From assembly GCA_018241125.1 (NCBI GenBank), contig JAFEEL010000020.1:93910-157909 (forward strand): a stretch of 64,000 bases of DNA. The letters run 5' to 3'. The notes under the pieces are model-generated. The model did not search any database, was not told the DNA's origin, and was given only the letters and a program-made list of their open reading frames with translations. This stretch comes from Pseudomonadota bacterium (GTDB lineage Bacteria; Pseudomonadota; Gammaproteobacteria; Xanthomonadales; Xanthomonadaceae). Positions 1-8,368 of the stretch are shown piece after piece. Both the position numbers and the translations under genes were made by a program. Position 1 is the stretch's first letter; each line of letters begins with the position of its first letter.

Positions 1-660
1 GCGCCAGGCGCAGCTGTCGATGAGCATGCGCGTGGTCAGCTCGTCGATCAGGCCGTTGGCCTCGATCAATGGCAGAAAATGCACCGGGTGCAGGCAACAC
101 CCGCCCGGTTGCACCCAGCGCGCCAGCGCCTCGACGCTGACCACCTTGCCGTTGCCGAACTCCACCTGCGGCTGGAACCACGGCACGATCTGCCCGTCGG
201 CGAGCGCCTCGCGGATTTGCTCCACGCTCACCGCCACCGCCGCGTCATGCGCGACCGCTTCGCCCACCGGGCTCGCGAGCAGTTCCAGCACGTGCCGCAG
301 CTTGTCGACCGACAGCGGTTTTTCCACCGCACCCAGCACCCGCAGCCCCGAAGCCTGCGCCATCACCTGCACCGAGTGCAGCAAGGCCGCATCCATCGCG
401 CTGACCACCACGATCGCCGGTGCCAACCGGTGTTGCGCGACCAGGCCGATGAACTCCACGCCATCCATGCCGGGCATGTCCAGATCCACCAGCACCACGT
501 CCGGCGGGGTCTCGCGCTCGCGCAGCAGCGCCAGCGCTTCCACGCCCTCGGCCGCCTCCAGCACCGCGCCCACGCCCATGTCGGCCAGCAGCCGCATCCC
601 CAGCCGGCGCTGAAAGCCGTGATCTTCGACCAGCAACACGCTCAGATCCGCGTACTGCAT
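1..660 (-). CDS. Response regulator with EAL domain, 3' truncated by window edge
   Basis: The frame reads from an ATG at 660 leftwards to base 1 without a stop, giving 220 residues of a longer protein. The N-terminal receiver domain (about 5-125) shows the acidic pair E12/D13, phospho-acceptor D59 in LVDLDMPGMDG and the conserved lysine in VEKPLS. From about residue 150 an EAL domain starts; the signature EAL triplet is at 177-179 (VSVEALARW). Proteins of this build are cytoplasmic c-di-GMP phosphodiesterases, or degenerate relatives, switched by a partner kinase. The remaining EAL catalytic residues lie outside the window, so activity cannot be judged. No kinase gene is visible next to it. 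Confidence 0.88.
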   Translation of the reverse strand, partial: MQYADLSVLLVEDHGFQRRLGMRLLADMGVGAVLEAAEGVEALALLRERETPPDVVLVDLDMPGMDGVEFIGLVAQHRLAPAIVVVSAMDAALLHSVQVMAQASGLRVLGAVEKPLSVDKLRHVLELLASPVGEAVAHDAAVAVSVEQIREALADGQIVPWFQPQVEFGNGKVVSVEALARWVQPGGCCLHPVHFLPLIEANGLIDELTTRMLIDSCAWR

Positions 661-798
661 CGAACCACCCCCCGATCCGAGCTTCGACTCTACGCGAGCG
701 CGGCGGGCGGCGACAAGCGCCACGCCAGCGTCTCGATCGAAGGCAGCGCGGCCGGCAGGCGTATCCTGCGCTCGCCGCCACCACGCCCCGACGTCGCC

Positions 799-1455
799 AT
801 GCCGCAGATCAACGGCCTGTTTTCGGTCCCGTTCGGGTTCGCCCGCCATCCGCAACCCGAAGCGCTCAACGCGAGCTTGCGTGACCTGTTCGTCGCGCGC
901 GAGGCCGAGGGCACGCGCTGGGCCAACCCCAACCCGTACACCGTGCGCAACGGGCAGTTGTTCGAGAGCCACTTCGACCTGTTCACATGGCCCGAGCCGT
1001 GCGTGCGCGAGCTGCGCGAGTTTTGCATGAACGAGCTGCTGCGCTTGGTCGGTGAGCTCAACCGCTACGACGAAGCGATGGTGCGTCGCATCGCCATCGC
1101 CACCGACGCGTGGTTCCACATCACCCGCCGTGGCGGGCACTTCGGTGTGCACAACCACCCGATGGCCGCCTGGTCGGGCGTGTACTGCGTGTCACCCGGA
1201 CGCCACGACCCCGACCAACCCGACAGCGGGCGGCTGAGCTTCATCAATCCGTTCAGCACCAGTTCGATGTATCTGGACGTCGGCAATTCGCGGCTGCAGC
1301 AACCCTTCCAGTTCGGCAACTACGGTTTCGACCTGATGGCCGGGCAACTGGTGCTGTTCCCCTCGTGGATGCTGCACCACGTGATGCCCTTTTACGGGCA
1401 GGGCGAGCGCATCACGGTCGCGTTCAACTGTGCATTCCGGCTGCGCGAAGGCTGA
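799..1455 (+). CDS. 2OG-Fe(II) oxygenase-like protein (TIGR02466 type)
   Basis: 218 residues from the ATG at 799; the open frame extends further upstream, but homology-like sequence begins at MPQINGLFSVP. A central HNH segment (H118, H120) and a later HH pair (193-194) followed by R204 in GQGERITVAFN fit the HxH...H...R metal and 2-oxoglutarate pattern of the uncharacterised family I recall as TIGR02466. Asn occupies the middle of the first motif rather than Asp, which is usual there as far as I remember. Substrate unknown. It stands alone, divergent from the EAL regulator and 124 bp before the next gene. Confidence 0.7.
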   Translation: MPQINGLFSVPFGFARHPQPEALNASLRDLFVAREAEGTRWANPNPYTVRNGQLFESHFDLFTWPEPCVRELREFCMNELLRLVGELNRYDEAMVRRIAIATDAWFHITRRGGHFGVHNHPMAAWSGVYCVSPGRHDPDQPDSGRLSFINPFSTSSMYLDVGNSRLQQPFQFGNYGFDLMAGQLVLFPSWMLHHVMPFYGQGERITVAFNCAFRLREG

Positions 1456-1579
1456 CCGCCGCTCGCCACGAGATCCCCGGCACGCGCGCCCTGCCGCCGG
1501 GACAGGGGCTTGCCCCCAGCGGGCCGCTGGCGAAGAATGGGCGCCCGCCGCCAGCCCCAGCGCGCGACCGGCGCAAACC

Positions 1580-2299
1580 ATGTCCGACCGCGAAACGCGC
1601 AACTTGCTGCTCGACTGCCGCACCGCATTGCGGCGGCACCACAAGCAGTTCGAGGACGATCCGCTGCGCGGCAAGATCGACGCCGCCCTGGCCGCGCTGG
1701 ACAAGAAGGGTGACGAAGACGAACTGGCGCAACCGGAAACGCGCACCGCCCAGCAGGTCGCGTACGCATGGCAGATCGCCGCCCGCAGCCTCAAACTCAG
1801 CCACCCGGACGTGTACGAACGCCTGTCGCGCAAGGTGCGCGACATGCTCGACATCCAGGTGCTGCACGACCCGGCCACCGAGATCCTCGCGCTGGAACAC
1901 AAGCTGCACGCCGCCCAGTCCGCCCAGCGCACGGCCGACCAGGAGCTGGCGCAACTGCGTCAGGCGCTGGCCGAGGCGATGCCGCTGTTCGGCAACGACG
2001 GCAGCGGCAGCGCGCTCGACTGCGACCTGCGCCGCGTGCAGCTGCTGTTCAAGGCCGCCACCACCGGCGGTGGCGCGGGCATGCCCAAACCGCCACCGGG
2101 CGTGGTCGCCGACCCGTTCGGCCTGACCCACTCGCGCGAGAGCCTGCACGCGGTCGCGCGTGGCCTGCGCGGCCTGAGCCACGGTGAACGCTCGTGGTGC
2201 ATCGCCGAGGCGATGGTGCTGTCGGACAAGCGCGAATCCGAACTGCGCCAGCTCGCCGACACCGACCTGGTCAACCTGGTGTTCGCCGGCGCCGCCTGA
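1580..2299 (+). CDS. Unknown protein with central coiled coil
   Basis: 239 residues from the ATG at 1580. I do not recognise the family. It has no signal peptide or membrane segment. Residues about 100-135 (starting at EILALEHKLHAAQ) are a long charged helix with heptad character, probably coiled coil. A Gly/Pro-rich linker at about 162-175 (TTGGGAGMPKPPPG) separates it from a C-terminal helical part ending in FAGAA. Codon use matches the neighbours, so it looks like a resident gene. It is followed after 50 bp by the FAD dehydrogenase, but nothing in it suggests a redox role. Confidence 0.65.
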   Translation: MSDRETRNLLLDCRTALRRHHKQFEDDPLRGKIDAALAALDKKGDEDELAQPETRTAQQVAYAWQIAARSLKLSHPDVYERLSRKVRDMLDIQVLHDPATEILALEHKLHAAQSAQRTADQELAQLRQALAEAMPLFGNDGSGSALDCDLRRVQLLFKAATTGGGAGMPKPPPGVVADPFGLTHSRESLHAVARGLRGLSHGERSWCIAEAMVLSDKRESELRQLADTDLVNLVFAGAA

Positions 2300-2349
2300 T
2301 CGCCGGGCGGATGTTTCCCTTCTCGCCCCACGCGGGCGATGATGCGGGC

Positions 2350-3960
2350 ATGACGGCGATGCAGACGGACGTGCTGGTGGTCGGCGGTGGCCTGGCCGGG
2401 ATCGTCGCCGCGCTCGAATGCCTGCGCGCCGGCCAGCGGGTGACGGTGGTCGATCGCGACACCCCCGAGCGCTTCGGCGGGCTGGCGCGCTGGGCGTTCG
2501 GCGGCATGGCCCTGGTCGGCACCCCGCTGCAGGCGCGTGCAAAGATCCACGACAGCCCCGAGATCGCGCTGCGCGACTGGCTTTCATTCGGCCAGCTCGA
2601 CCCGCACGACACCTTCGCCCTGCAATGGGCGCGCCATTACGTCGAGCATTCGCGCGCGGACGTGCACGACTGGCTGCGCACGCACGGCATTGGCTTCATG
2701 CCGGCGGTGAACTGGGTCGAGCGTGGGCGCTTTGGCGAGGGCAACAGCGTGCCGCGCTATCACGTGATCTGGGGCACCGCGCGCGAACTGACCTTGCGCA
2801 TGATCGCCACCCTGCACGCTGCCGCTGCCGGCGGCAAGCTCGCCGTGCTGCACCGACACCGCGTGATCGGCCTCGAACGCAGCGCCGGGCGCATCGCCGG
2901 GGCGATGGCAATCGACGAGATCGGTGGCGCGCAGGTACGCATCGACGCGCCGGTCGTGGTGCTGGCGATGGGCGGCATCAACGGCAGCCACGCACAGGTA
3001 CGCGCGAACTGGCCGGCGGGCCAGCCCTGCCCGACACAGATGCTCAACGGCGCCCATCCGTTCGCCGACGGCGCGTTGCACCACATGGCCGCCGACTTGG
3101 GCGCGCAGATCGCACACGCCGGGGAGATGTGGAACTACGCGGCCGGCATCCCGCACCCGTTCCCGCATTTCGAAGGCCACGGGCTGTCGACCATCCCCTG
3201 CAAATCGGCGCTGTGGCTGGATCATCGCGGCCATCGCATCGGCTCCGAACCGCTGGTCACCGGCTTTGACACGCATTGGTTGTGCCAGCGCGTGGCCGCG
3301 CAGGCAAAACCCTGGACCTGGCACCTGCTCAACTGGCGCATCGCGGCCAAGGAGTTCGCGATCTCCGGCGCCGAGCACAATGCACGCATCCGCGACCGGC
3401 AGTTCCTGCGCTTCCTCGCCGAAACATTGCTGGGAAATCATCGGCTGGTGCGCCAGATGCAACGCGAGGTGCCCGATTTTCTCGTCGCCGACGCCCTGCC
3501 CGAACTGGCCGGCAAGATGAATGCGCTCACCGCGTCGCTGGATGTCGATCCGACCGTTCTGCAAGCCACCGCCGATGCCTTCGATTCCAACTTTCGCAGC
3601 GGCGGCAAACTCGAAAACGACGACCAGATCCGGCGCATCCGCCACGCCCGGCAGTGGGGCCCGGATCGGCTGCGCACCTGCAAGCCGGCGCCATTGCAAA
3701 AGCCCGGGGCGGGCCCGTTCATCGCCATCCGCGTGCAACTGATCACCCGCAAGAGCCTGGGCGGGCTGCGCACCGACCTGCACAGCCGCGTGCTCGACGC
3801 GCACGATGCGCCCATCGACGGCCTGTACTGCGTCGGCGAAGCGGCCGGTTTCGGCGGCGGCGGTGCCTGCGGGAAGCGCTCGCTGGAAGGCACCTTCCTG
3901 CCCGGCTGCATCCTCACGGCGCGGGCAGCGGCGCGTTCGATTGCGGGGGTTCACGCATGA
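2350..3960 (+). CDS. FAD-binding dehydrogenase (COG3573-like)
   Basis: 536 residues from the ATG at 2350; an in-frame ATG at 2311 would add 13 residues ahead of the Rossmann strand and is less likely. The N terminus VLVVGGGLAGIVAA is a dinucleotide-binding GxGxxG fold for FAD (about 7-20). The C terminus carries the second FAD contact, with EAAGFGGGGACGKRSLEGTF typical of the fumarate reductase/ketosteroid dehydrogenase superfamily, closest in memory to COG3573 predicted oxidoreductases. The substrate is unknown. The stop overlaps the start of the next gene (ATGA), so translation of the two is probably coupled and the products may share a pathway. Confidence 0.82.
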   Translation: MTAMQTDVLVVGGGLAGIVAALECLRAGQRVTVVDRDTPERFGGLARWAFGGMALVGTPLQARAKIHDSPEIALRDWLSFGQLDPHDTFALQWARHYVEHSRADVHDWLRTHGIGFMPAVNWVERGRFGEGNSVPRYHVIWGTARELTLRMIATLHAAAAGGKLAVLHRHRVIGLERSAGRIAGAMAIDEIGGAQVRIDAPVVVLAMGGINGSHAQVRANWPAGQPCPTQMLNGAHPFADGALHHMAADLGAQIAHAGEMWNYAAGIPHPFPHFEGHGLSTIPCKSALWLDHRGHRIGSEPLVTGFDTHWLCQRVAAQAKPWTWHLLNWRIAAKEFAISGAEHNARIRDRQFLRFLAETLLGNHRLVRQMQREVPDFLVADALPELAGKMNALTASLDVDPTVLQATADAFDSNFRSGGKLENDDQIRRIRHARQWGPDRLRTCKPAPLQKPGAGPFIAIRVQLITRKSLGGLRTDLHSRVLDAHDAPIDGLYCVGEAAGFGGGGACGKRSLEGTFLPGCILTARAAARSIAGVHA

Positions 3961-5108
3961 TCCCGGCGATCCCGGTTACCGCCGGCGATTACCGGCGACT
4001 AGCGCAGCGGCGCTTGCCGGGCTTCTTGTTCGACTACATCGACGGCGGCGCCAGCGACGAGATCACCTTGCGCGCCAACGTCGATGACTTCGCACGCATC
4101 CGCCTGCGCCAGCGCGTGCTGGTGGACGTGGCGAACATCGACACCCAAGCCACGCTCGCCGGGCAATCCTGCGCGATGCCACTGGCATTGGCACCGGTGG
4201 GTCTGGCCGGAATGATGGCGCGGCGCGGCGAAGCGCAGGCCGCACGGGTCGCGCACGCGGCGGGGTTGCCGTTCACGCTGTCCACCGTGGGCATCTGCGC
4301 ACTGACCGAGGTGCGCGATGCCGCCGGCGCGCCGCCGTGGTTCCAGTTGTACATGCTGCGCGATCGCGGGGTGGTGCGCGCGTTGATCGAGCAGGCGTGG
4401 GCGCTGGGTTGCCGCACGTTGGTGTTCACCATCGACCTGCCGCTGCCGGGCGCGCGCCATCGCGACATCCGCCGCGGGCTGGGCGCGCACGGCCTGCATG
4501 GCGCACTGCTCAAGAACGCGCAGGTGCTCGCGCATCCGCGCTGGCTGTGGAACGTGGCGCTGCGCGGGCGTCCGCTGCACTTCGGCAACCTCGCCGGGCA
4601 TGTACCACAGGTCAACGATTTCAACGCCCTGCGCGCGTGGATCGAGCGCCAGTTCGACCCCGCCGTGATCTGGCGTGACATCGAATGGCTGCGCGGGCTG
4701 TGGCCGGGCCAGTTGTTGTTGAAGGGCATCCTCGACGGCGACGACGCGCAGGCGGCGGTGGACGCCGGCGCCGACGGCATCGTGGTGTCCAACCACGGCG
4801 GTCGCCAGCTCGATTCGGCCGCATCGACGATTTCCAAGTTGCCGATCATCGCCCAACGCGTCGGCGCACATACGCAAATCCTGCTCGATGGCGGCGTGCG
4901 CAGCGGGGTGGACATCTTCAAGGCGCTGGCGCTGGGTGCGCGCGGCGTGCTGATCGGCCGGGCGTGGATCTGGGCGCTGGCCGGCGCCGGCGAAGCGGGC
5001 CTGCGCGCACTGCTGGCCACCTTGCAACGCGAACTGCTGCTGACGATGACTCTGGCCGGCGTGCGCACGATCGCCGACATCGGCCCGCAACACCTCGACC
5101 GCGATTGA
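3957..5108 (+). CDS. lldD: FMN-dependent L-lactate dehydrogenase / alpha-hydroxyacid oxidase
   Basis: 383 residues, starting on the ATGA overlap with the upstream stop. The chain follows E. coli LldD closely from memory: PGFLFDYIDGGASDE near the N terminus, MPLALAPVGLAGM at 74-86, GARHRD at 165-170, K256 in LLKGIL and the catalytic base H280 in SNHGGRQLD, with R283 beside it. These residues bind FMN and the alpha-hydroxyacid. The expected reaction is L-lactate (or a related 2-hydroxyacid) to the 2-keto acid, with electrons passed to quinone at the inner membrane face. No lactate permease gene lies nearby, so an alternative hydroxyacid is possible. The next gene encodes a TPP enzyme that could act on the keto acid. 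Confidence 0.85.
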   Translation: MIPAIPVTAGDYRRLAQRRLPGFLFDYIDGGASDEITLRANVDDFARIRLRQRVLVDVANIDTQATLAGQSCAMPLALAPVGLAGMMARRGEAQAARVAHAAGLPFTLSTVGICALTEVRDAAGAPPWFQLYMLRDRGVVRALIEQAWALGCRTLVFTIDLPLPGARHRDIRRGLGAHGLHGALLKNAQVLAHPRWLWNVALRGRPLHFGNLAGHVPQVNDFNALRAWIERQFDPAVIWRDIEWLRGLWPGQLLLKGILDGDDAQAAVDAGADGIVVSNHGGRQLDSAASTISKLPIIAQRVGAHTQILLDGGVRSGVDIFKALALGARGVLIGRAWIWALAGAGEAGLRALLATLQRELLLTMTLAGVRTIADIGPQHLDRD

Positions 5109-5128
5109 TTTTTCCTCCGGAGCCAGCC

Positions 5129-6787
5129 ATGCCCAACGGCGCGCAAGCCCTGCTGCAAACCCTGGCCGATGCCGGCATCGAGGTGTGCTTCAGCAATCCG
5201 GGCACGTCGGAAATGCACTTCGTGGCTGCGCTCGACACCCAGCCGCGCATGCGCGCGGTGCTGTGCCTGTTCGAAGGCGTGGCCACCGGCGCGGCCGATG
5301 GCTATGCGCGGATGGCCGGCAAACCGGCGGCGACCTTGCTGCACCTGGGTTGCGGATTGGGCAACGGGCTGGCCAACCTGCACAACGCCCGCAAGGGCAA
5401 GTCGCCGATCGTCAACATCGTCGGCGACCACGCCACCTACCATGTGCGCTACGACGCGCAGTTGCAGTCGGACATCGAAACGGTGGCGCGCAATGTTTCG
5501 CCGGGTTTCGTGCGCACCGCTGCGAGCACCGCGAGCCTGTGCAGCGACGCCGTCGCTGCCATCGTCGCCGCGCGTGGATTGCCGGGGCAAGTGGCGAGCC
5601 TGATCCTGCCGGCGGACGTATCCTGGGGCGAGGGCGGACAGCCCGCGGTGACGCCGCCGCCGACCACGCCGCCGACCGCCGACGACGCCAGCATCGCGGC
5701 CATCGCCAAGGCCATCGGCGCCGGCGGCAAGACCGCGTTCTTGCTGGGTGGACAGGCACTGCGCGAACGCGCCTTGCTCGCCGCCGCGCGCATCGGCGCG
5801 CACGCCGGCGTGAAGTTGTTCGCCGAAGTGTTCCCGACCCGACTGGAGCGTGGCGCCGGTTTGCCGTCGGTCGAACGCATCGCCTATCTGGCCGAACTGG
5901 CCGGGGTGCAACTGGCCGACATCGCGCATCTGGTGCTGGTCGATGCCAAATCCCCGGTGTCGTTTTTCGCCTATCCGGGCAAGCCCAGCAACCTCGTGCC
6001 GGCCGGCTGCACGGTGCACACGCTGGCCGCGCCGAACCAAGACGCCGCCGCCAGTCTGGAAAAACTCGCCGCCGCGCTCGGCGCGGAGCGCACAACGGCA
6101 CCGCTGCAAGCCGCGCAACGTCCGTCGCGGCCGCGCGGCAAACTCAACGCCGCCAAGGTCTGCAAGGCGGTCGGTCACCTGCTGCCCGAGCGCGCCATCG
6201 TCATCGACGAGGCGATCACTTCGGGGCTGATGCTGGGCATGCTGACCGCCGGTTGCCCGCGCCACGACCTGCTCACCCTGACGGGCGGGGCGATCGGCCA
6301 GGGTCTGCCCAATGCCGTCGGTGCGGCCATCGCCTGCCCGGATCGCCCGGTGCTGGCGCTGGTCGGCGACGGCAGCGCGATGTACACGATCCAGGCGCTG
6401 TGGACGGCCGCACGCGAACGCCTGCACGTGATCGCCATCGTGTTCAACAACGCCAGCTACTCGGTGCTCAACATCGAACTCGACCGCGTCGGTGCCACCA
6501 GCGGCGGCGCGAAAGCGCGCGCGCAGCTCGACCTGCGCGACCCGGTCATCGATTTTTCGCAGCTCGCGCACGGCATGGGCGTGCACACGGTGCGCACCGA
6601 GGTTGCCGAAGATTTTTGCAAGGCGCTGGAATATGCCCTCGCCCACCCCGGCCCGCACCTGATCGAAGCGCTTGTGCCCGAATCGCTGGGGCCGGGCAAG
6701 CGCCGCGTGTTGCCGTGGATGCTGCGCGCCCTGCCCGGTCTGCCGCGACCGCTGGCGCGCGCACTCAAGCGCAAGATCGCGCCGTGA
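5129..6787 (+). CDS. Acetolactate synthase-like TPP-dependent enzyme
   Basis: 552 residues, ATG at 5129 preceded by a TCCTCCGGAG ribosome-binding region. The domain order is that of the acetolactate synthase/benzoylformate decarboxylase superfamily: an N-terminal pyrimidine-binding domain with the activating glutamate E49 in LFEGVATGAADGYAR, a middle domain, and a C-terminal domain with the TPP-Mg motif GDGS at 413-416 ending in FNN about 25 residues later. It lacks the sequence context of biosynthetic IlvB and has no small subunit gene beside it. Its position 20 bp after an LldD-like gene suggests it uses a 2-keto acid from that step, as MdlC follows MdlB in mandelate breakdown; this is inference. 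Confidence 0.78.
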   Translation: MPNGAQALLQTLADAGIEVCFSNPGTSEMHFVAALDTQPRMRAVLCLFEGVATGAADGYARMAGKPAATLLHLGCGLGNGLANLHNARKGKSPIVNIVGDHATYHVRYDAQLQSDIETVARNVSPGFVRTAASTASLCSDAVAAIVAARGLPGQVASLILPADVSWGEGGQPAVTPPPTTPPTADDASIAAIAKAIGAGGKTAFLLGGQALRERALLAAARIGAHAGVKLFAEVFPTRLERGAGLPSVERIAYLAELAGVQLADIAHLVLVDAKSPVSFFAYPGKPSNLVPAGCTVHTLAAPNQDAAASLEKLAAALGAERTTAPLQAAQRPSRPRGKLNAAKVCKAVGHLLPERAIVIDEAITSGLMLGMLTAGCPRHDLLTLTGGAIGQGLPNAVGAAIACPDRPVLALVGDGSAMYTIQALWTAARERLHVIAIVFNNASYSVLNIELDRVGATSGGAKARAQLDLRDPVIDFSQLAHGMGVHTVRTEVAEDFCKALEYALAHPGPHLIEALVPESLGPGKRRVLPWMLRALPGLPRPLARALKRKIAP

Positions 6788-6870
6788 TGGTGGATGCAGG
6801 TTGAGCCGAGGCGCTCGTGTGGGTGATTCGAGATGCCCTCGCGTTCGCGCTGCGCGCGCCTCGATGGCTC

Positions 6871-6884
6871 CTCACCACGAACGG
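6871..6884 (-). repeat. Dispersed CCGTTCGTGG-type intergenic repeat relic
   Basis: In the 149-bp gap between the TPP gene and folE, the minus strand reads CCGTTCGTGGTGAG. The same core occurs at 10246-10272. It resembles the widespread intergenic repeat whose halves read GTTCG and CGAAC. Only a partial copy remains and no gene is visible in the gap. Confidence 0.4.
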
Positions 6885-6936
6885 AGTTCTTCAGCCGGCA
6901 CGTGCGAACCTCGCGCCAGCAATCCTCAGCGCACCC

Positions 6937-7545
6937 TCAGCGCCCCGGCCCGACGTCGATGAAGCGCAGAAACTCGCTGCGCGTGCGTGCATCCTCGCGA
7001 AAAGCACCGAGCATCGTTGAGGTCACCATGCTCACTCCGCGCTTGTGGATACCACGCGTGGTCATGCACTCATGGGCGCCGACCACCACCACGCCGACCC
7101 CGCGCGGCTTGAGCACCTGGCCGATGCAGGCGGCGATCTGCGAGGTCATGGTTTCCTGCACCTGAAAGCGCCGCGCATAGGTTTCCACCACCCTCGCCAG
7201 CTTGCTGATCCCCACCACCTTGCCATCGGGCAGGTAGCCCACATGCGCCTTGCCGATGATTGGCGCCATGTGATGCTCGCAGTGCGATTCGAACTCGATG
7301 TCGCGCAGCACGATCATGTCGTCGTAACCGGCGACTTCCTCGAAAGTGCGCGCAAGATATTCGTGTGGGTCGTCGCCGTAGCCGGAAAACCAGTCGCGAT
7401 ACGCCTCCACCACCCGTCGCGGGGTGTCGAGCAAGCCTTCGCGCTGCGGATCCTCGCCGGCCCAGCGCAGCAAGGTGCGCACCGCGTCTTGCGCCTGTTC
7501 GCGGGTGACCTGCCCATCGGCGGGCGGTGGGATGGAATCGCTCAT
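6937..7545 (-). CDS. folE: GTP cyclohydrolase I
   Basis: 202 residues, ATG at 7545. It catalyses GTP to 7,8-dihydroneopterin triphosphate, the first step of tetrahydrofolate and pterin synthesis, in the cytoplasm. The zinc ligands are visible as C89 and H92 in SHCEHHMAP and C160 in HECMTTRGI. The C terminus [10 protein letters not shown] is characteristic of the family, and the length fits (E. coli 222). Tetrahydropterin is the cofactor of phenylalanine hydroxylase, encoded about 6 kb away, but the two genes are not in one operon. Confidence 0.95.
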   Translation of the reverse strand: MSDSIPPPADGQVTREQAQDAVRTLLRWAGEDPQREGLLDTPRRVVEAYRDWFSGYGDDPHEYLARTFEEVAGYDDMIVLRDIEFESHCEHHMAPIIGKAHVGYLPDGKVVGISKLARVVETYARRFQVQETMTSQIAACIGQVLKPRGVGVVVVGAHECMTTRGIHKRGVSMVTSTMLGAFREDARTRSEFLRFIDVGPGR

Positions 7546-7616
7546 GCGGCATCTCCTGATCGAAGCGGCATGCTACGCCACCGTCGGGTGACGCGATACG
7601 CGCTCACGCCGCGGCG

Positions 7617-8276
7617 TCACCTGCGCTTGCGCGAATGCGGTGACTCCCGGCGCGCGGGTCGCGCGTCCAGCGGCGCGAGAATCCAGTGGCAGGCGACGAG
7701 TTTTCCGCCGGGTTTCGGGCGCGTGCGCAGCAGCACGTCGGCCAGTTGCTGCAACAGGCGGTTGACCTCGATCAGATCGTCCGGATCGACCCAGCCGCGC
7801 AGTCGCGCCACCCACAGTTCGCGCGCCGGGCCTTCGACTGCGGTGTCGGGGTTGCCCAGCGCACGCACGAAATCGCGCTGCGCCAGCCGCGACATGCTGG
7901 AGGCGACCTGCGCCACGGCGCGCGCGTTGGCGGTCGCACCAGGCTTGTAGTGCAGGCGCAACGCTTGTCCGGCGGGAATCGTCAACCGGTAGCTGCGTCC
8001 GTTCGCGCCATCGCTTTCGACCAGCAAGCCACCCCGCACCAAGGCTCGCAGGTGGTAGTACAGCCCGTCCGCAGACCGACCCAGTTGCGCGGCCAGTTCG
8101 GCGACCGTGGCCTGCCCGCCCAAGGCCTGGATCGCGGTGGTCAGATCGACCCGGATCGGGGTGGCAAACAACGCGATCTTGCGCGGGTCGTCGAGCCCGC
8201 CGTGCCGGTCATCGCCAGTTCGTGCCTTTGCCTTGCCGGCGCTGCCGCCGGCATTGCACGCTTTTGCGTAGGCCAT
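7617..8276 (-). CDS. ArsR-like winged-helix transcriptional regulator
   Basis: 219 residues, ATG at 8276. An N-terminal winged helix is visible at about 30-100: a helix starting DDPRKIALFATPIRVDL, then TVAELAAQLGRSADGLYYHL as turn-recognition helix, then a wing ending in SYRL. The C-terminal half is basic at its very end (HSRKRR) and has no recognised sensor domain. It is transcribed away from the aspartic protease gene with 92 bp between starts, where an inverted repeat lies, so it probably controls itself and the protease. The effector is unknown. Confidence 0.72.
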   Translation of the reverse strand: MAYAKACNAGGSAGKAKARTGDDRHGGLDDPRKIALFATPIRVDLTTAIQALGGQATVAELAAQLGRSADGLYYHLRALVRGGLLVESDGANGRSYRLTIPAGQALRLHYKPGATANARAVAQVASSMSRLAQRDFVRALGNPDTAVEGPARELWVARLRGWVDPDDLIEVNRLLQQLADVLLRTRPKPGGKLVACHWILAPLDARPARRESPHSRKRR

Positions 8277-8293
8277 GAGTTGGGTTGCATTGA

Positions 8294-8317
8294 TTGAAAT
8301 ATTTGCGTAGTTTTCAA
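8294..8317. promoter_or_regulatory. Candidate operator between HTH regulator and protease
   Basis: An inverted repeat TTGAAA (8294-8299) and TTTCAA (8312-8317), with a 12-bp AT-rich centre, lies between the two divergent starts. Its position suits a site for the HTH regulator at 7617-8276. This is inference from symmetry and position only. Confidence 0.35.
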
Positions 8318-8368
8318 CATAGCGTCGGCCCGTGCAAGTCCTCCGTTTCCCGCCAACAGGAATCCGCC

